Part shown: positions 21,823 to 27,500 of the stretch, one piece after another | Numbering within the stretch: the stretch's first letter is position 1 | Layout of the letters: every line of letters begins with the position of its first letter | Assembly (NCBI GenBank): GCA_018398765.1 | Contig: JAHBMJ010005894.1 | Location: forward strand, 5,445-32,944 | Source: Chromera velia | Taxonomy: Eukaryota > Sar > Chromeraceae | Length of the DNA stretch: 27,500 nucleotides | Direction: 5' to 3' | Program-made: the position numbers and the translations under genes | The notes under the pieces: model-generated | Told to the model about the DNA's origin: nothing | The model's input: only the letters and a program-made list of their open reading frames with translations | Database searches by the model: none

Positions 21823-24268
21823 ACCCACTTCTTCTTTTTAATGGCCAACAAACCCTCCCACTCTTCATCATCAATATCGGCAGGGCGGACGGTGCCCAGG
21901 AAAGGACGAACGACAAGGGGGAGCAAAGCCAAAGCAGCTTTCTCCTTCTCTTCTTTCTCTTTTTTTGCTGTCTCTACTCTCCCCTTCTCGCTCTTTTCCC
22001 ATTTCATCTTTTTGATGGCCAACAAACCCTCCCACTCTTCATCATCGATGTCGGCAGGGCGGACGGCACCCAGGAAAGGACGAACAACAAGGGGAAGCGA
22101 AGCCAAAGCAGCTCTCTCCTTCTTTTCTTTCTCTCTTTTTGCTGTTTCCACTCTCTCCTTCTCGCTCTTTTCCCACTTCTTCTTTCTGATGGCCAACAAA
22201 CCCTCCCACTCTTCATCATCGATGTCGGCAGGGCGGACGGCGCCCGGAAAAGGACGAACAACAAGGGGGAGCGAAGCCAAAGCAGCTTTCTCCTTCTCTT
22301 CTTTCTCTCTTTTTGCTGTCTCCACTCTCTCCTTCTCGCTCTTTTCCCACTTCATCTTTCTGATGGCCAATAAACCCTCCCACTCTTCATCATCGATGTC
22401 GGCAGGGCGGACGGCGCCCGGGAAAGGACGAACGACAAGGGGGAGCGAAGCCAAAGCAGCTTTCTCCTTCTCTTCTTTCTCTCTTTTTGCTGTCTCCACT
22501 CTCTCCTTCTCACTCTTTTCCCACTTCTTCTTTGTGATGGCCAACAAATCCTTCCATTCTTCATCATCGATGTCAGCAGGGCAGACGGCGCCCGGGAAGG
22601 GCCGAACTGAGAGAGGAAGAGTCTTTTTCTTAAAGAAAAGGGAAGAAGGGGGGGGGCCGCGCGTACCTACTCCAGCATTTCCTGCTGGTGTAGGTGCAAA
22701 GGCAAACAGGGGGAAAGTCATCATCACGTCCCCCCCTTCACCGTTATCGCCACCGTCGATAATCATCAGTTTATCATCCCTGGGAGGGGACGCCTCCCTG
22801 GAACGAGGAGGGGGGAAAGTCCCCTGACCAGAACGCAACCCTGCAAGGAAATGCAAGGAAACGTACACAAAAGATAAAGGAGTGAGAAGGATTCAGTCCT
22901 CAGGTTAGAACAGATCTAGGGAGCAGATGTAATAATTATGAGGGAAAAAACAAAAACAAATACGAAGAGAGAATTGACTGCACAAGCCTTTGGGGACTAA
23001 CCTGCAGATGATGTACCGCTTGCAGATGATGCCCTGGAGACAAATCGAGACTGAGGGACCCCCAAAGCGGCCGCTGCCTCCCGCATGGATTGCAAATCCT
23101 GCCAGGCTTTCTCTTTCTCTTCGGCTGTCACCCCCAACCTTTTGTCTTTCTCAGGCATGATTATCTGCAAGGTGAGCCATTTTTTCTCCTTGTCTTCCAG
23201 CCAAATCTTCACATACCTTCTCATTTCATTCAGAAATGTGCTGCAAGAAAGAGACAAGAAAGAAAATCGCGATGGAAGTAACTGATGCACACACCACTTA
23301 TTGAAAGTATGACAAAGCAAAAACGATAGACGGAGGCAGCACAAAAAGACAGAGTGAGAGAGACAGAGCAAAAGAGATAGAGCAAAACAGATAGAGCGAG
23401 AGAAACAGAGCGACAGAGACAGATACTCACTTCAAATCTTGTTCGGATGCGTCGACGTCGTAGTGTCTCTGCCAGTCGTCTTTGTTCATGCAAACCTTGT
23501 AGAGGTGGGGCAAAACAGCCGCAGCCAATGCCCGTACGGTCAAATCTGCCAGACCGATCCGTTTTTTGTCCTTCTTCTGGATCTTGGCCAGCGGCGACTC
23601 CCCACATGCCGATTTCCACCTGAAGTAGACGTATTCAAGGGAATAGGGCAGGATGTACTCGCAAACCTCAGCCTTGCACCGGTTTTCTTTCTCCTACCTA
23701 CGTTAAAAACAGAAGAGACAAGACATATGTAAAAGACTGTCACAGTGATAGAGGGACAAGAAGAGGGACGGAAAGGAAGACAAGGATCGAACCAGGTGCC
23801 TTTCGGCACTTCCCAGCTCCCTCTAAACATATCAAAGGGTGCTTGGTTCCAGAAACAAGTGCAGACTCACTTATTTAAATGTATATTGGGGTTCTCAATA
23901 GTCTGATAGGCTTCTGTTCTCTAGATATCGAAGGCCTGCAATAGGTGCCAGATGAGACATCTCCTCTTTTTTACCAATTTCTGGATCTGTTGGTCAAAAT
24001 CGCGCTGAAACGGCACATCCTTTGCCTCATATCTCACTCTGCGCCCCCCCTCTATAATCTCTACTGGTATCCTGACGATGAAACTGTAGATCTCTGCATC
24101 AGTTGGCTCTTCAAAAACTTCTGTCCACTCGGCATCAGACTTTTTGGCAGCATCTTGAAGCATCATCTGGATTTCTGTTGGCTTATCCTTGTCCTCTAGC
24201 TTGTTCGGCTTCATTGCGGGGGCTTTGGTAAGGACTGCAGACCTTGGTGAGGCTTCTTTATCAGTCAT
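21801..24268 (-). CDS. CACTA accessory protein with 58-residue repeats, four exons
   Basis: Minus-strand exons 24268-23871, 23697-23431, 23240-23002 and 22840-21801 join in phase into about 647 codons. Donors are GTGAGT, GTGAGT and GTTAGT; the first acceptor is CGTAG and the other two CTTGCAG. Another in-frame ATG at 24295 could start it. Exon 1 begins MTDKEASPRS; exon 2 contains SLEYVYFRWKSACGESPLAK; exon 3 is rich in Lys/Glu (EKEKAWQDL). Exon 4 carries five 58-residue repeats (GAVRPADIDDEEWEGLLAI, then EKSEKERVETAKREKEEKEK) predicted to be charged helix or coiled coil. TAG codons at 23923 (FDI-x-RTEAYQ) and 23696 (K-x-EKEN) are internal; the first is 17 codons before the consensus donor. 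No known domain is recognised. By position it may be the DNA-binding partner of the transposase; that is inference. Confidence 0.72.
21839..22625 (-). repeat. Five 174-bp tandem repeats (coding)
   Basis: The CTCTTCATCATC word recurs at 21861, 22035, 22209, 22383 and (as TTCTTCATC) 22557, exactly 174 bp apart, which is 58 codons. The second to fourth units are most alike; the outer ones are more diverged. All lie in exon 4 of the accessory gene. Confidence 0.95.
23340..23425. repeat. Purine-rich simple repeat in accessory-gene intron 2
   Basis: Tandem GACAGAG, AGAGCAAAA and AGATAGAGC words, mostly AG-rich on the plus strand and thus pyrimidine-rich in the transcript. It lies between exons 2 and 3 of the minus-strand gene. 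Confidence 0.85.
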
Positions 24269-24517
24269 TTTGCCCCTCAAGTTCATCAGATGCATCGGCA
24301 ACCGCCGACAACAGGAGATGACGAACGAGACAAAAGAGGAACAATGCTGAAAAATACCGCTTCTGCACACAGACAGTGACTAGAGCTCTAAAGAGACCCA
24401 GAAAACAAAGGCATGGTGCCTTTGAGACCTCCTGAATACGATGAGAGCACCAGTTTTTCCATTTAAAAACAGGAACTATCCATGCTAGAAACACCCAATA
24501 AATTTCTAATCATGGAG

Positions 24518-24573
24518 CCATGCCTCGGGCATGGCCCATGGGCCCCGGCATAGCAAATGTCGCACCCGTAGTG
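24518..24573 (-). repeat. Right terminal inverted repeat of CACTA element
   Basis: Ends CCCGTAGTG. It is the reverse complement of 18272-18327 with mismatches only at TIR positions 10 and 22. Confidence 0.93.
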
Positions 24574-26425
24574 CGTCTGAATTAAGAAGAATTCAAGAGA
24601 AAATTTAATACCAGTAGGTTAATTTTACAAGACTCCCGAGTCCATGCATCCTCTCAATTGATCAGAAAAGAAAGATGCATGTATGCATGGCATGACCTTG
24701 CTGCTGTAAGAGCCGTTTTACTTTTTATGCATGGGAGAGAAGTACGGAAGATCGATCATAGAGTATGACCTTCATAGAACTGAGTCTTTGCATGCGCACC
24801 TTTCCGTTATTGTCCATGGATAACACCTTTCCCTTTCCTGTACCTTTCCCTTTCCCTTCATATACCCGCCATTCATGGCTCTGATAGGCATACAGAATTA
24901 ATTTATGTAGTAGAATGAGATTTGACCGCACTTCCCCAATGGAGCAATTAAATCAAGAACTCTGGTGAGGGAGTGCGATGATTGAGGGGACTGAACAAAT
25001 GCCTGCAGGGAGTATCATCTGTATGGTCCGGAGGGAAGTTACTGTGGGAAAGATGGAACCAGATCGAGAGATCTTCTCGCCTCTGCCTATTTGTAGAGTC
25101 GATCTCAGATCAGGAAGGACAATTAAGGCCTGTCGACTATGTAGATAGCTAGGAGAAAAGGGGTTGGTTTGGAGTTGGGGTATAGTAGTACGTAACCATT
25201 GGGTAATGCCATTTCTGACAAAGGGGGTAATACTTCTTACAGTGCAACAGCTTCATGTCAGTGCCGTTATATGGGGCTATACAATGTCTTGTAATTTTAT
25301 TACCTCTGGCACTTACCAGATGAATTGGCGTTCCACCTGGCTGTATAGCCGCATATCTACACTCAGTATCGTTTTCATAGCTGCATGCGTGAATCAGCAG
25401 CATGATCTACATTCGTGATCGGCTTTTTCATTTTAGACAATGCTTTAGAAAATGAACCTCAGGATTGGCGATTGATACTTTATTCAATACAATGTGTTTG
25501 AAATTATTATCAAATAATTAGAGGTCAGATATATTTATCTTCAAAATCTTTGATTTTTTTTATAAGATACTGAGACTTAATCTGATAGTACTGATACTGG
25601 TATAATGTTGGATTATGTTGGATGTCTGAATTTTTGATCATGATATATAGATATGCCTGCATTTAGGCCTGCATGAAAACATTCATATTACTGTGGTATA
25701 AAATAAAACTTGTAATAAAATATGATAAAAAGGTTGTGAGAATATGTAAAAAGCCATGTGCTAAGAAACAGAGAGGCTTTTGTGTATACATATTCATGTA
25801 GTAACAATCTGCATTGCGTGTCGTGACTTGCTGAACGCTAGACGCCTAGTATTATGGGCCGATAGCGATGGCGTATAATGATGATGATAGTTGACGATGT
25901 CCCAGACAGTGTTCTTGCGCCTGCATTTAAAGTTTCAAGGAGTATTAATTAAATAGTATAATAAGAAGAATACTAAGAATAACTAGAAGAATAGTATGGG
26001 TATTGGTGAAAAAGACCAGGTAAAAGAAGCAGGCTGGCTCTACGGCCGGCGAAAGTGTGGTTTGGTGGTCAAACCAAGTAAAATAAGAGGAGCATGCAGT
26101 GACTAGAGCAGTAAAAATAAGTTTTCATACGGGAAGTTGACAACGCTTAGAGCAATGTGAGCATACATCAGGTTACCATTCAGATAGTATCAAGAAACTG
26201 AGAGGAACACAGGCGATAGTGAAGATAAGAGTTATGCCATTGGTAGTCATGCATTGGTTACAGGAGGGCTGCTGTAGGCTGCTGGAATCGCTGCTGGGAA
26301 CGCATGCATATGGCCGCAGTACTAGTATATTGGAGGAGAAAAACGACTGTATTTATATCGGAAATTAGTTAATTAACAAAACTAGTCATATACTCTAAAA
26401 TTAAGACAAACAAAATATATAACAT
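24574..26425. other. Gene-poor spacer
   Basis: AT-rich. Short CCTTTCC repeats lie at about 24825-24860. A minus-strand ORF at 25149-25403 (84 codons; CSYENDTECRYAAIQPGGTP) has a plausible composition but no family, and an equally long ORF overlaps it on the plus strand. No other feature is supported. Confidence 0.45.
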
Positions 26426-27500
26426 GTGATACTATCCCGTATTGTTTCTACTTCACGGGCTCTGGGAGGGATAATTGGGTTGATTACGAGCATGGGCCCG
26501 CTCAGCGTTGATACACAGGTACTAACAGTCTTTAGAGCCTGCTCGACCCCCGTAGCGCTCTACTGCCTTGAATGTCTGCCAGTGCGGGATGCAGACCTGC
26601 TCGCTCTTGATGCTTTGCAGCTTCGGTTTGCCCGTTGGTGTGGTCATTTGTCTGCTTGCAGCCTCCGCCTGCCCTCTCTTTGCATCCTTAGTCTTCTTCC
26701 CTGCAAAGCCCTTCTCTACTCCCGCATAGCTGACTGGTGGCACTCTCTTTCCATCGTAACACACACTATTTCTACAGCTATGTTGCGTGCCTGAAAGAAT
26801 AACTGCTGCCAACAATTCATAAGGTCTATAGACAGGCTGCTTCGTTGGGCTGATTTGATTTCTGTCCGCTCACTGAGGGTCGAGCCCGATCTGTCTTCCC
26901 AACGCTGGCAGAATAGTCATATAACACAAGACACCGGCTCACTTTTCTTTAAGTGCAAATTGAGACAGACAGTTGCAAAGGAATGCATGAAGGCTTCTAA
27001 GGATGATGGGCAATCTTTCTCTCACTTTCCCCTCCTTGCTAGACTCACCCCACTGCAGTGCGACTTCCCGTCTTCCTACCGTATGTTTGTCTTTCTCCTG
27101 TAAAGCAACTCGTCCTCCGGTGTTCCTTCTATCTCTGCCCTTTCCTGTTCTGCCCTGTCGGTTACGGATGGTTCAATCTTTTCTTTTTTGTGCATGCTGA
27201 CATACAACCCGATGGGCGGGCAAGGTAGGCTGCCTGTTGGTTGTTCTGATAGAAAGCTGTGCACCTATGAAGCCTGCTGCCGGTATATAGATGATTTTAT
27301 TTATCGGCTCTCTGTCTGTCTCCGATAGATTGCCAAACAAGGCTTTTTACACTGGTTGGTATTAATTCAATCAAACCGCTTCACTTATTGTGACTCATCC
27401 TTTGCATCCGCCTCCTTTTCTAATCTGGAGGTTCGCAAGTTTATCATATCGCTTTTGCGTTCTCAACCCTCTCTCCTCTTTATGATTTAATCTATGATTT
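26426..27500 (+). mobile_element. Non-LTR retrotransposon (LINE) ORF2 C-terminal part, runs off the window
   Basis: One frame is coding to the window end, with TGA 26792, TAA 27101, TAG 27326 and TAA 27488 inside it. It starts with STPVALYCLECLPVRDADLL and ALDALQLRFARWCGHL, typical of the region after the RT domain in LINE ORF2 proteins. It aligns with the minus-strand copy at 9832-11010 (MLRA, LLRWADL, LARLTPLQ, MFVFLL, SVTDGS). RT catalytic boxes are absent upstream, so this copy is 5'-truncated near 26420. The 3' end lies beyond the window. A standard-code reading would make it a dead fragment. Confidence 0.75.

Larger units (their letters stand above)
18272..24573 (+). mobile_element. Complete CACTA (EnSpm/CMC) DNA transposon
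   Basis: 6,302 bp with 56-bp terminal inverted repeats that begin CACTA. It carries a three-exon plus-strand transposase gene and a convergent four-exon minus-strand accessory gene. The two-gene plan recalls plant CACTA elements (transposase plus a DNA-binding partner). The expected 3-bp target duplication is not evident (ATG on the left, CGT on the right). Both genes carry in-frame TAA/TAG codons while keeping consistent splice phases. Confidence 0.88.

Noticed and set aside
21805..22827. 340-codon plus-strand ORF over the 174-bp repeats
   Set aside because: Ser/Phe-rich complement of the Lys/Glu-rich minus-strand exon. The minus strand has phased splice sites and neighbouring exons.
23770..23800. 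Possible tRNA B-box (GGTTCGATCC, minus strand)
   Set aside because: No T-arm pairing, acceptor stem or A-box in the expected places; it sits in an intron of the accessory gene.
18269..24576. 3-bp target duplication of the CACTA element
   Set aside because: Flanks are ATG on the left and CGT on the right; no match, so it is not called.

Overview
This is eukaryotic nuclear DNA: spliced genes with GT-AG introns (GTAAGT and GTGAGT donors, pyrimidine-CAG acceptors), long gene-poor spacers, micro- and minisatellites, and three classes of transposable element. I cannot name the species. The most striking property is that long, clearly coding frames in four unrelated units (a kinase-like gene, a Ty3/gypsy retrotransposon, a CACTA DNA transposon and a LINE family) are punctuated by in-frame TAA and TAG, with rarer TGA. 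The context fits glutamine for TAA/TAG and tryptophan for TGA. This points to a variant nuclear genetic code. Such codes are known in ciliates, some ulvophyte green algae, oxymonads and diplomonads; all three stops are sense codons in Condylostoma and in one Amoebophrya. Partial decay of the elements is the main alternative.

Layout. 1-1090: end of a 51-bp minisatellite with a higher-order period near 509 bp. 1100-4912: exons of one or two plus-strand genes, the last with protein-kinase HRD and DFG-like motifs. 4913-6000: spacer rich in GGAACC/GGTTCC-type words, with one possible exon. 6000-8430: no recognisable gene. 8435-9649: a 1.2-kb segment bounded by 31-bp inverted repeats, containing a decayed minus-strand frame. 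9832-11010: minus-strand, 5'-truncated LINE ending in (CTAA)8. 11298-11654: small unexplained ORF. 12065-17962: complete Ty3/gypsy chromovirus-type LTR retrotransposon (343-bp LTRs, PBS, Gag, protease, RT, RNase H, integrase, chromodomain, PPT, 6-bp TSD). 18272-24573: complete CACTA transposon with 56-bp inverted repeats, a plus-strand transposase gene and a convergent four-exon minus-strand gene with five 58-residue repeats. 24574-26420: gene-poor. 26426-27500: plus-strand LINE copy of the same family, running off the window.

Most recognisable coding capacity belongs to mobile elements. Only the kinase-like gene looks like a possible host gene. The two transposon genes converge on a duplicated AT-rich 3' region. 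The two LINE copies can be aligned, and this gives the best internal evidence about TGA.
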